This document shows, one piece after another, positions 57,679-64,000 of a stretch of DNA of 64,000 bases (within the stretch, counting starts at the first letter, position 1; each line of letters begins with the position of its first letter). Below the pieces are notes generated by a model. It was not told the DNA's origin. It ran no database searches and saw only the letters and a program-made list of their open reading frames with translations. This DNA comes from an uncultured Lactobacillus sp. (lineage in GTDB: Bacteria; Bacillota; Bacilli; Lactobacillales; Lactobacillaceae): the NCBI GenBank assembly GCA_946482465.1, contig CAMLRL010000001.1, positions 1 through 64,000 on the forward strand. Direction: 5' to 3'. Both the position numbers and the translations under genes were made by a program.

Positions 57679-59844
57679 CTACTCCTTTAATTGTATTTTG
57701 ATTTTGGTTCCTGTTTTTAGAGGCTTTTGAACAGAAATACTCTGCTTATGAACCACGCCTGAGCCTTTGATGCTTAATTTGACACCTGTTAAGTCAGCAA
57801 ATTGGTGTAATTCATCAAGATTCCAGCCCTTCATGTTCGGACAAATAAGTTTGCCATTCGTCCGCACCAAAATAGTTTTTCCAGCTTGCTGCTTTTGTCC
57901 CTTAGGATAAGACTGCTCTGTTATTTTCGTGCCCGTCCCAATTTTTAACAGTTTCAAACCGACACGCTGTGTGACCTTTTCAGCTTCTTCATAGCTTAAC
58001 CCCTTCATATCCGGCACTTTAACTACCGTTGAGCTATTTAGGTCATTTTTTGACATCATGATCACTCTGTTCATCATTGGTTTAAAAATTGATGAGAGAA
58101 TGACTTCTGCAGGTTTACTCATCCTGCGAGGTTGTTTAACAGTAATGTAAATGCAATAGCGTGGGTGTTTCGCCGGTGTAACCCCAACAACAGAAAAGAT
58201 ATAATTATTATTACCTTTCAAATAGCCCCCACCTTTAAGGTTAGCTATTTGCGCAGTACCTGTTTTAACAGCAATACTTTGATTTTTCATTTGATAAGCT
58301 GCACCAGTACCAATTCGTTTATTTAAAACCCGGCGCATGTTTTTAAGCACAACTTCCGCTGTTTCCTTGGTATAAACTGGCTGACCCACATTTTTAATTT
58401 GATAGCCGGTAATAGTATGATTATTGGCATCAGTAATCTTTTCAACAAATTGCGGCTTCACCATTTGACCATTATTCGCTAAACTGCTAAAAGCTTGCAT
58501 CATTTGCATGACATTTACGTCAACGCCCTGACCAAAACTGGTAACAGCTTGATCAATTGGAGAATTAAAGGCGATGGTTCCCGCCTGTTCGCCAGGTAGA
58601 GTAACTCCTGTTTTTTGACCAATATGAAATTTTTTGAGGTATTTCTTCCACGTTTTCGCTCCCATCTGCTGCTCAATATGAACAAAACCAGTATTACTTG
58701 AGCGGGGGAAAGCTTGTGAAAAGGGTATGCTGCCCCACCCACGAGGTTGCCAGTCATGAATTACGGAACCATTAACAGTAACGGAACCAGAATTATAATA
58801 TTGGTTAGGATGGTAATTTCCGCTATTTACAGATGATGAAAGTGTTAATACTTTAAAAACAGACCCCGGTTCATATGTATCTTGTACCAAAATATTGCGG
58901 TAGGACTTTTTCAAGCCCTTTTTTGTTTGCGGGTTAAAAGTTGGTCTTTGAGAAGCAGCTAAAACTTTGCCCGTTTTGATATCTTCTACAACAGCAGTCA
59001 TAGAAACAGGGTTAAAAGTATTTTGCACATACGACAATCTACTTTCAAGGTATGCTTGCAACTGTGAGTCAATAGTCAAATAAATATTGTTACCATTTAC
59101 AGGTGCCTTATAAGTATGGGTACTGTTAGGCGTTTGAAAGTTTGAAGCATCGACAGCTGATAGCTGGTAACCGTTCTTGCCAGTAAGCACATCATCATAC
59201 CAGGCTTCCAGCCCCATTGTCCCCTCTAAATTTTGTTGTCTGGTCTTTTCATCAAACTTGGGTGTAGCCATGCCAATTATATGAGAGGCAAAGTTACCAT
59301 TGGGGTATAAACGCGACTGGGTTTCAAAAAATTTAATTCCAGGCAGTTTCATTTTTTCAATTTGAACCTTTTGCTTTTTGGTCAAATTAGAACCTGCAGT
59401 ACCAAATTGTACCTGAAAAACAGAATGTGAAGGGTTAAGATAATTTAAAATTTTGTCTGCTTTAAGGGGTAAGACCTGAGACAATTTTTGGGCAGTTTTA
59501 TTTTTATCTACTACATACTCCGGCTTATTTTTATAATTGATAGAAGACTTGTCTAGAATTGCATAAATAGTGTACAAGTGAGAATCTTGAGCCACTGCCA
59601 AACCATTACGGTCATAAATAGTGCCGCGATTAGCCTTTAGCACTTGGTTACGCATATATAACTGCTCAGTCTTGGCTGTTAAATTCTGCCCATTAACTTT
59701 ATTTGAAATACCAATATATAAAAATCTACCTATAAATACAAGAAAAACCAAAGCAACAGCTACCTCGAGAAATCTCCCGACTGTAAAACGGTATCCGTGA
59801 GCTTTGGATTGTTCAGTATTCGAATTACTAACGCGTTTTTTCAT
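57679..59844 (-). CDS. Division-specific class B penicillin-binding protein with PASTA domains
   Basis: This septal transpeptidase corresponds to PBP2B/PBP2x of Gram-positives. The 721 residues show one N-terminal membrane anchor (about 25-47), a pedestal domain and the transpeptidase domain with SVFK (Ser328, Lys331), SSN at 382-384 and KTGT at 527-530. Two PASTA domains occupy about 605-721. PASTA repeats bind wall fragments or stabilise the enzyme. Its ATG overlaps the ftsL stop by one base, and it works with FtsW. Confidence 0.95.
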   Translation of the reverse strand: MKKRVSNSNTEQSKAHGYRFTVGRFLEVAVALVFLVFIGRFLYIGISNKVNGQNLTAKTEQLYMRNQVLKANRGTIYDRNGLAVAQDSHLYTIYAILDKSSINYKNKPEYVVDKNKTAQKLSQVLPLKADKILNYLNPSHSVFQVQFGTAGSNLTKKQKVQIEKMKLPGIKFFETQSRLYPNGNFASHIIGMATPKFDEKTRQQNLEGTMGLEAWYDDVLTGKNGYQLSAVDASNFQTPNSTHTYKAPVNGNNIYLTIDSQLQAYLESRLSYVQNTFNPVSMTAVVEDIKTGKVLAASQRPTFNPQTKKGLKKSYRNILVQDTYEPGSVFKVLTLSSSVNSGNYHPNQYYNSGSVTVNGSVIHDWQPRGWGSIPFSQAFPRSSNTGFVHIEQQMGAKTWKKYLKKFHIGQKTGVTLPGEQAGTIAFNSPIDQAVTSFGQGVDVNVMQMMQAFSSLANNGQMVKPQFVEKITDANNHTITGYQIKNVGQPVYTKETAEVVLKNMRRVLNKRIGTGAAYQMKNQSIAVKTGTAQIANLKGGGYLKGNNNYIFSVVGVTPAKHPRYCIYITVKQPRRMSKPAEVILSSIFKPMMNRVIMMSKNDLNSSTVVKVPDMKGLSYEEAEKVTQRVGLKLLKIGTGTKITEQSYPKGQKQQAGKTILVRTNGKLICPNMKGWNLDELHQFADLTGVKLSIKGSGVVHKQSISVQKPLKTGTKIKIQLKE

Positions 59845-60206
59845 TAGCGTAAAGTCCTAATATTTTTTTCATTCAAAGCCAACCCCTTGCTGCGAGCAAT
59901 CTTATTCATGCGCGAGCTCGAAGTTAGTTCTCCTAGTTCTTGATGCAAATCTCCAACTTGACTCTGACTCTTAGCAACAGAACGTTGCACATTTGTAAGT
60001 TCATGTTGAGCTGAAGTAGCAGAAATACTGGAAGAAACAAGCATTGTCATTAAGCCAATTGTAATCATCACTCCTACTGCAAGCAAGAACTTCTCAAAGC
60101 CAGTCCAGGCCACATTGTGATGATTAAGAACCTGACGTTGTCTTTGTTGTAGAACTTTTTGTTCACTAGGATTAAACTCTACTTTTCTTGCTAAATTATC
60201 AGCCAT
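59844..60206 (-). CDS. ftsL: Division protein FtsL
   Basis: FtsL is a small bitopic protein that joins DivIB and DivIC to activate septal wall synthesis. The ATG at 60206 follows GAGGAAAAGG and gives 120 residues: a cytoplasmic start, one span (about 38-60) and an extracellular coiled coil with QSQVGDLHQELGEL. An in-frame extension 15 codons upstream has no ribosome binding site. Primary sequence is poorly conserved; position between rsmH and the PBP gene supports the call. Confidence 0.9.
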   Translation of the reverse strand: MADNLARKVEFNPSEQKVLQQRQRQVLNHHNVAWTGFEKFLLAVGVMITIGLMTMLVSSSISATSAQHELTNVQRSVAKSQSQVGDLHQELGELTSSSRMNKIARSKGLALNEKNIRTLR

Positions 60207-60219
60207 TGCCTTTTCCTCT

Positions 60220-61167
60220 TTATAATTTTTCTGCAACCCGCAACTTTGCACTGTGTGAGCGGTTATTATTTTTAAGCTCAGCAGCAGAAGCTACAATTGG
60301 TTTGCGGTTAACCAAACGAAGTGTTGGTTTCATATCATCTGGTATCACAGGCATCCCTCTTGGAACTTCAACCTCAGAATATTTCTTAAAAATATTTTTC
60401 ACGATCTTGTCTTCATCAGACTGAAATGTAATCACGCAAATCCGGCCACCGGGCTTAAGGAGTGCAATAGCCTCCTCAAGCGATTTATTTAAAACTTCAA
60501 GCTCGTGATTTACAGCGACACGTAAAGCTTGAAAAGTCTTCTTTGCGGGATGTCCACCAGTTCGACGTGCATACGCTGGAATTGCTTCCTTAATAACCTC
60601 AACTAGTTCAAAGGTTGTTTCAATTGGCTGTTTTTGTCTTTTAAGAACAATTTTATGGGCGATTTGACGAGAAAATTTTTCACCGCCAAATTGATACAAA
60701 ATATCAGCTAACTCTTTTTGGCTTGCATTATTGACAAGTTGATATGCATCAAGACTTTGAGTTTGATCCATCCTCATGTCCAGCCTAGCATCAAAGCGGT
60801 AAGAAAAGCCTCTTTGTGCTTGGTCGAATTGAGGTGAAGATACGCCTAAATCATAATAAATACCGTCAATGCCATTCTGGTAACCTAGCTTAACCAAGTT
60901 AATTTTTAAATGACTAAAATTATCGTGTACTAGTTGTAATTTAGGTTTTGCCTCAGATTTGAGTAAATCAGCAAAGTTTAACTTGGCCGAATTTATTGCA
61001 TATTCATCTTGATCAAAGCCGATTAAAGTGCCATTTGCAAGTTGATCTAGTAAATATTTTGCATGTCCGCCACCACCAAATGTCGCGTCTACATAAAGAC
61101 CACCATTTTTTGGTTTTAAATTTTCTATTGTTTGGTGTAAGAGTACACTGGTGTGTTTGAATTCCAT
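60220..61167 (-). CDS. rsmH: 16S rRNA (cytosine-1402-N4)-methyltransferase
   Basis: RsmH methylates C1402 of 16S rRNA in the decoding site. The 315 residues start with the family N-terminus FKHTSVLLHQTIENL and include the SAM motif DATFGGGGHAKYLL, YDLGVSSPQFD and HPAKKTFQALRVAVNHEL. It is 2 bases after mraZ and is the second gene of the dcw cluster. Confidence 0.97.
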   Translation of the reverse strand: MEFKHTSVLLHQTIENLKPKNGGLYVDATFGGGGHAKYLLDQLANGTLIGFDQDEYAINSAKLNFADLLKSEAKPKLQLVHDNFSHLKINLVKLGYQNGIDGIYYDLGVSSPQFDQAQRGFSYRFDARLDMRMDQTQSLDAYQLVNNASQKELADILYQFGGEKFSRQIAHKIVLKRQKQPIETTFELVEVIKEAIPAYARRTGGHPAKKTFQALRVAVNHELEVLNKSLEEAIALLKPGGRICVITFQSDEDKIVKNIFKKYSEVEVPRGMPVIPDDMKPTLRLVNRKPIVASAAELKNNNRSHSAKLRVAEKL

Positions 61168-61169
61168 AG

Positions 61170-61601
61170 TTATAGTTCAATATCATCCAAATTTTCTGCG
61201 ATATCATCATAGTTTTCGTTTGCTTCATCACTGAAGTTTTCCCAACGTTCTTTCGACCAAATCTCTATTCGGTCAGAAACTCCTACAATGACACATTCTT
61301 TAACCAAGGCTGCGTGTTTCTTCAACGTTGTGGTCAGATTTACACGACCTTGTTTATCAAATTCACATTCCATCGCACCAGAGTAAAACAAACGCGTAAA
61401 ACTACGCGCGTTTCTCTTAGTTAATGGAAGTTGCGCTAATTTAGCTTCAATTTTTTGCCATGCTTCAGTAGTATAGCCAAAAATACAGCCTTCCATTCCG
61501 CGGGTAAAGATCATCTTGTCACCAATTTGGCTACGCAAACGGGCTGGTATAATTAAACGCCCTTTGCTGTCGAGATTGTGATGAAATTCACCCATGAACA
61601 T
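61170..61601 (-). CDS. mraZ: Transcriptional regulator MraZ
   Basis: MraZ is a ring-forming DNA-binding protein with two AbrB-like domains that controls the dcw cluster, including its own gene. The 143 residues contain two repeats of the DSKGRLIIPARLR / DKQGRVNLTTTLK type. AAGGGGG lies 6 bases before the ATG. Four GTGG boxes lie just upstream, three at exact 10-base steps, matching the known MraZ operator layout, so the gene is probably autoregulated. Confidence 0.96.
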   Translation of the reverse strand: MFMGEFHHNLDSKGRLIIPARLRSQIGDKMIFTRGMEGCIFGYTTEAWQKIEAKLAQLPLTKRNARSFTRLFYSGAMECEFDKQGRVNLTTTLKKHAALVKECVIVGVSDRIEIWSKERWENFSDEANENYDDIAENLDDIEL

Positions 61602-61614
61602 GGCTTAGCCCCCT

Positions 61615-61654
61615 TCCACTGAATAATTTACCACAATTCACCACTTCCTACCAC
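61615..61654 (-). promoter_or_regulatory. MraZ-binding repeats upstream of mraZ
   Basis: On the minus strand GTGGT occurs at 61650-61654, 61640-61644 and 61630-61634, spaced by exactly 10 bases, and GTGGA follows at 61615-61619. Tandem G-rich boxes with 10-base phase are the known operator type of MraZ. The match is by pattern; the local consensus for lactobacilli was not checked. Confidence 0.7.
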
Positions 61655-61706
61655 TTTTTAGTCAAAAAAAGCTAAATATTTATTTTTTAATGACACAAAA
61701 AGCAAA

Positions 61707-61734
61707 AGTCGCAAACCTGTTCGGGTTTGCGACT
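61707..61734 (-). terminator. Terminator after the DUF3397 gene
   Basis: The stem AGTCGCAAACC / GGTTTGCGACT (11 base pairs, 6-base loop) is followed on the minus strand by two U-runs. It separates the DUF3397 gene from mraZ. Confidence 0.85.
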
Positions 61735-61768
61735 AGTATTTTTGCTAATTTTTTTATTTTAAGTTTGA

Positions 61769-62095
61769 CTATATCATCATAAATAACAGGCCTAAATACC
61801 AAAAAATTGTGTTCACTGTTAAATAGTTCCAGATTTTACGCATTGTTTTGCCTAAGGAAAGGTTTTTGTTTTTGACAGCATCGGAAATGGCAAGCAAGAT
61901 TATCAAAAAGAAAAAAACAAAAAAGCCATAGGGTAAAAATTCGGGTTTTTGCTGCTGTTTAGTTATCAAATGACAACCATATATAAAAAATATGGGCAAT
62001 AAGTCATAGCCCCTAAACTGTGCTCGGGGAAAAATTTTATTTACAATAAAAGCCAATGCAAGTCCTATTAATGGAATTATCAAAATTGAAAACAT
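61769..62095 (-). CDS. DUF3397 family membrane protein
   Basis: The 108-residue protein has four hydrophobic segments (about 2-20, 30-46, 52-72 and 85-107) and matches the DUF3397 family in length, topology and place next to mraZ in lactobacilli. Function is unknown. It has its own terminator, so it is not part of the dcw transcript. A conserved histidine (position about 41) and lysine lie in the second loop. The family call is from pattern and context. Confidence 0.75.
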   Translation of the reverse strand: MFSILIIPLIGLALAFIVNKIFPRAQFRGYDLLPIFFIYGCHLITKQQQKPEFLPYGFFVFFFLIILLAISDAVKNKNLSLGKTMRKIWNYLTVNTIFWYLGLLFMMI

Positions 62096-62143
62096 TTTTA
62101 TTATAACCTCGTTTATTAATTTCTATTTTATCCTACTAGTCGT

Positions 62144-62172
62144 TTGAAAAAAACAATTAAGTAGCATAAAAT
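62144..62172 (+). promoter_or_regulatory. Promoter of the DUF4044 gene
   Basis: The plus strand has TTGAAA (62144-62149), a 17-base spacer and TAAAAT (62167-62172), 26 bases before the ATG of the 43-residue gene. Confidence 0.65.
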
Positions 62173-62197
62173 ATTGTTCAAATAGGGAGGTCTATCA

Positions 62198-62329
62198 ATG
62201 ACGCGAAGACATAAGAAAAAAAGATCTAAATTTGAAAAACTGACGATCGCAATGGCTTGGTTAATGGCGATTATTACTTTAGCAGCAGTTGTAATGCAAG
62301 CTGTAGGCGCCCTTGGCTTTATCCAATAA
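62198..62329 (+). CDS. 43-residue single-span membrane protein, DUF4044 family
   Basis: The short gene encodes 43 residues: a very basic start (MTRRHKKKRSKFEK) followed by one membrane span (about 17-41). This is the DUF4044 layout, a family of tiny proteins found near mraZ in lactobacilli and without known function. GGGAGG lies 7 bases before the ATG, a good promoter is upstream and a perfect terminator follows. It is the only plus-strand gene in this part of the window, convergent with mreD. Confidence 0.8.
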   Translation: MTRRHKKKRSKFEKLTIAMAWLMAIITLAAVVMQAVGALGFIQ

Positions 62330-62360
62330 AAAAACGTGAGAATAATTTCTCACGTTTTTT
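62329..62360. terminator. Bidirectional terminator between DUF4044 gene and mreD
   Basis: A perfect 14-base-pair stem AAAAAACGTGAGAA / TTCTCACGTTTTTT has a 4-base loop. It carries A- and U-runs for both directions. Confidence 0.93.
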
Positions 62361-62361
62361 A

Positions 62362-62892
62362 TTAGCGATAATTTTCTAAATTAATCATAAATGGATGGTC
62401 TCGTGCTAAATTCCACCATAATCTATATGTAGCTGCTGCAAAAATAAAAGACCAAATTAAAGTAGGAAAAATACTTTGCAAAAGGCTTGTAAAAGCAATA
62501 TTAGACAGACCGGTTACATTGAGAACAAGCCAAGTAAAAGAGTCAACTAAAATTGCTGCAACTAAAACTGCTAAAATCCGAGCCCAAAAAACTTCGGGTA
62601 AAAAACGTGCGATCTTTTGTAAAAGCCAGCAAAGTAGTGGCAAACAAACTGCATAAATACCAATGATGCCAAAGGAATATATATCACTAACAACGCCAGC
62701 ACCCAAAGCGAGCCAAATTTCTTTTGCATTCGTATCATCAAAAAGTGCAATTAGCATCATACTTACAGGTAACAACAAATTTGACGCATTACCAAATGAA
62801 AAGAATTGGTGGAGATAAAATGACAGACTGCCATTTACTGCTAGAGCAACAAACAAGGCAAAAGCAAGACTAAATTTTTGCAAAGACCTCAT
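62362..62892 (-). CDS. mreD: Rod-shape-determining protein MreD
   Basis: MreD is the integral membrane part of the MreBCD elongation complex. The 176 residues show about five hydrophobic segments, with the DIYSFGIIGIYA region typical of Gram-positive MreD. It overlaps mreC by one base and ends at a strong terminator, so it is the last gene of mreBCD. Sequence conservation in this family is low; position settles the call. Confidence 0.9.
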   Translation of the reverse strand: MRSLQKFSLAFALFVALAVNGSLSFYLHQFFSFGNASNLLLPVSMMLIALFDDTNAKEIWLALGAGVVSDIYSFGIIGIYAVCLPLLCWLLQKIARFLPEVFWARILAVLVAAILVDSFTWLVLNVTGLSNIAFTSLLQSIFPTLIWSFIFAAATYRLWWNLARDHPFMINLENYR

Positions 62893-63743
62893 TAGTCATC
62901 CACCTTTCTTTTGATAATTGTAACAACAGAAGGGTCATTTAATTCCCCAGCTGGTGTAATCTTAACTAGGTCAGATAGACCAAATGTATCATGTGTTGTC
63001 GTTGCAATTGTACCCACAAGCAAGCCTTTAGGAGAATTACCTCCCATACCGCTGGTGTATATCTTTGTACCACGCTTTAACTTTTTACCGTCAACTGCTT
63101 GCGTAAAAGCTAAAGTATTATTACCAATAACAGTGATGATACCATGTACTTTTTTACCATTTACAGCTTGAGCTTCAACTGCAAAACGGTTAGCTGATTT
63201 ATCACTCGTAGTAATTAATTCAACTTTAGCCGAAGCAGCATTCACCTCTACAACACGACCAATAACGCCTCCTCCAGACATTACTGCCATATTTTTATGT
63301 AATCCTGCTGTTGTCCCTTTATTAATGATTAAAAGATCTGACCAACTGTCTGGCGAACGAGAAATAACTGAAGCCTGAATTTTCTCATAATCTGTCAAAC
63401 TTTCTTTTAATTTAAGGGCTGATTTAAGTTGCTTATTCTCAGCTTCAAGGGTGGCATTCCGAGTTTTTGTTTGTTCCAAATCAGTAACTTTACTCTTTAA
63501 ATAGTTGTTTTCATTCTGAGTATTCATAAGATCGTGAACATTATTCAAACTGCCAGAAACAAAACTAAGAGGAAAATCAATTATCCTTGCACCAACAGCA
63601 ACTACATCGTTACCAAAACTTTGAATAATCATGGGAGTATTTCGCTTGTTACGCATAGAAACACTGCCACCTAGAATAGCAAAAATCAAGACCACTATTA
63701 TACATGCTGATAATAATTTCTTATTTTGTAAAAATTTCTTCAT
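62892..63743 (-). CDS. mreC: Rod-shape-determining protein MreC
   Basis: MreC links the MreB cytoskeleton to the wall-synthesis machines outside. The 283 residues have one N-terminal span (about 9-27), a coiled coil (about 70-112) and the two-barrel MreC domain with VISRSPDSWSDLLIINKGT and GVIGRVVEV. It lies between mreB and mreD. A hairpin between mreB and mreC may lower its expression relative to mreB. Confidence 0.95.
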   Translation of the reverse strand: MKKFLQNKKLLSACIIVVLIFAILGGSVSMRNKRNTPMIIQSFGNDVVAVGARIIDFPLSFVSGSLNNVHDLMNTQNENNYLKSKVTDLEQTKTRNATLEAENKQLKSALKLKESLTDYEKIQASVISRSPDSWSDLLIINKGTTAGLHKNMAVMSGGGVIGRVVEVNAASAKVELITTSDKSANRFAVEAQAVNGKKVHGIITVIGNNTLAFTQAVDGKKLKRGTKIYTSGMGGNSPKGLLVGTIATTTHDTFGLSDLVKITPAGELNDPSVVTIIKRKVDD

Positions 63744-63765
63744 ATGGAAACAGTCCCTAAAGAAA

Positions 63766-63786
63766 AGTCGGCACTAATAGCCGACT
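63766..63786 (-). terminator. Possible attenuating hairpin between mreB and mreC
   Basis: On the minus strand AGTCGGC and GCCGACT form a 7-base-pair stem with a 7-base loop, followed by TTTTCTTT. It lies 7 bases after the mreB stop. It is short, so partial termination or mRNA processing is as likely as full termination. Confidence 0.5.
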
Positions 63787-63793
63787 AGTTTAT

Positions 63794-64000
63794 TTATTTG
63801 CGACTTTTACGCATTACTTCGATATTTTTCAGAGACTCACCGGTACCAACTGCGACACAATCTAATGGATCTTGTGCTATGAAAACTGGAACTTTAGTAG
63901 CTTCTGAAATAACATCAGGCAAATTCTTAAGTAAAGCACCACCACCAGTTAGCACAATACCATGATCAATAACATCAGCTGCAATTTCGGGAGAAGTTTG
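63794..64000 (-). CDS. mreB: Rod-shape-determining protein MreB, C-terminal 68 residues (cut by window edge)
   Basis: Only the end of the gene is present. The 68 residues include [18 protein letters not shown], the adenosine-binding motif of actin-like MreB, and [13 protein letters not shown] near the end, closing with a basic RKSRK. MreB filaments guide side-wall synthesis in rod-shaped cells. A paralogue such as Mbl cannot be fully excluded from the C-terminus alone, but the mreC-mreD genes downstream favour MreB. Confidence 0.9.
   Translation of the reverse strand, partial: QTSPEIAADVIDHGIVLTGGGALLKNLPDVISEATKVPVFIAQDPLDCVAVGTGESLKNIEVMRKSRK

Overview
This window is a piece of chromosome from an AT-rich Gram-positive bacterium of the order Lactobacillales, most likely Lactobacillus in the strict sense (L. 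delbrueckii group). The basis is the EF-Tu and phosphofructokinase sequences, the gene orders tuf-tig-clpX-engB, dnaE-pfkA-pyk, rpoY-rnjA and mraZ-to-divIVA, and small lactobacillar families such as DUF1831, DUF3397 and DUF4044. The species cannot be fixed by eye. Almost all genes lie on the minus strand. Nearly everything is conserved housekeeping, and no rRNA, tRNA, CRISPR array, prophage or intact insertion sequence was seen.

Layout, left to right. 1-4.6 kb: glycolysis (pyk start, pfkA with a cre-like site) and DNA polymerase DnaE. 4.6-13.7 kb: nucleotidase, L32, SDR dehydrogenase, RNase Z, an OatA-type O-acetyltransferase, Obg and UvrC. 13.9-18.7 kb: a 42-residue gene, then engB, clpX, tig and tuf. 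18.8-22.4 kb: TPR protein, RNase J2 and the divergent rpsO/rpsT pair. 22.4-30.1 kb: holA, comEC, comEA, a PDZ/Lon-like protease, coaD, rsmD, ylbG and ftsW. 30.1-36 kb: typA with a leader terminator, then plus-strand def, rpoY-rnjA and a lipid kinase. 36-36.7 kb: the only accessory-looking spot, a scar that joins the start of an ABC ATPase gene to the end of an IS3-family transposase gene, next to a DUF1828-like gene. 36.7-40.4 kb: recD2, a TPR protein and a histidine phosphatase. 40.5-48 kb: an apparent eight-gene operon, ileS-csp-nudF-hyp-mtnN-cysteine desulfurase-DUF1831-mnmA, behind an isoleucine T-box. 48-61.7 kb: the complete division and cell wall (dcw) cluster from mraZ to divIVA. 61.7-64 kb: DUF3397, DUF4044 and mreD-mreC-mreB, with mreB cut by the window edge.

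How it fits together. The right third builds and divides the cell: MreBCD guide side-wall growth; MraY, MurG and MurD make lipid II; the PASTA-type PBP, FtsW, FtsL and DivIB make the septum; FtsZ, FtsA and SepF form the ring; DivIVA marks poles. The middle covers translation (ileS, typA, rpsO, rpsT, tuf, def, mnmA), RNA decay (RNase J1 and J2, RNase Z) and DNA uptake and repair.

No convincing new multi-gene system was found. The best second looks are regulatory or evolutionary: a strong terminator hairpin inside the typA leader, a compact isoleucine T-box in front of tRNA-thiolation genes, mutually exclusive pairings in the rpsO leader, 10-bp-spaced MraZ boxes, and the ABC/IS3 scar.
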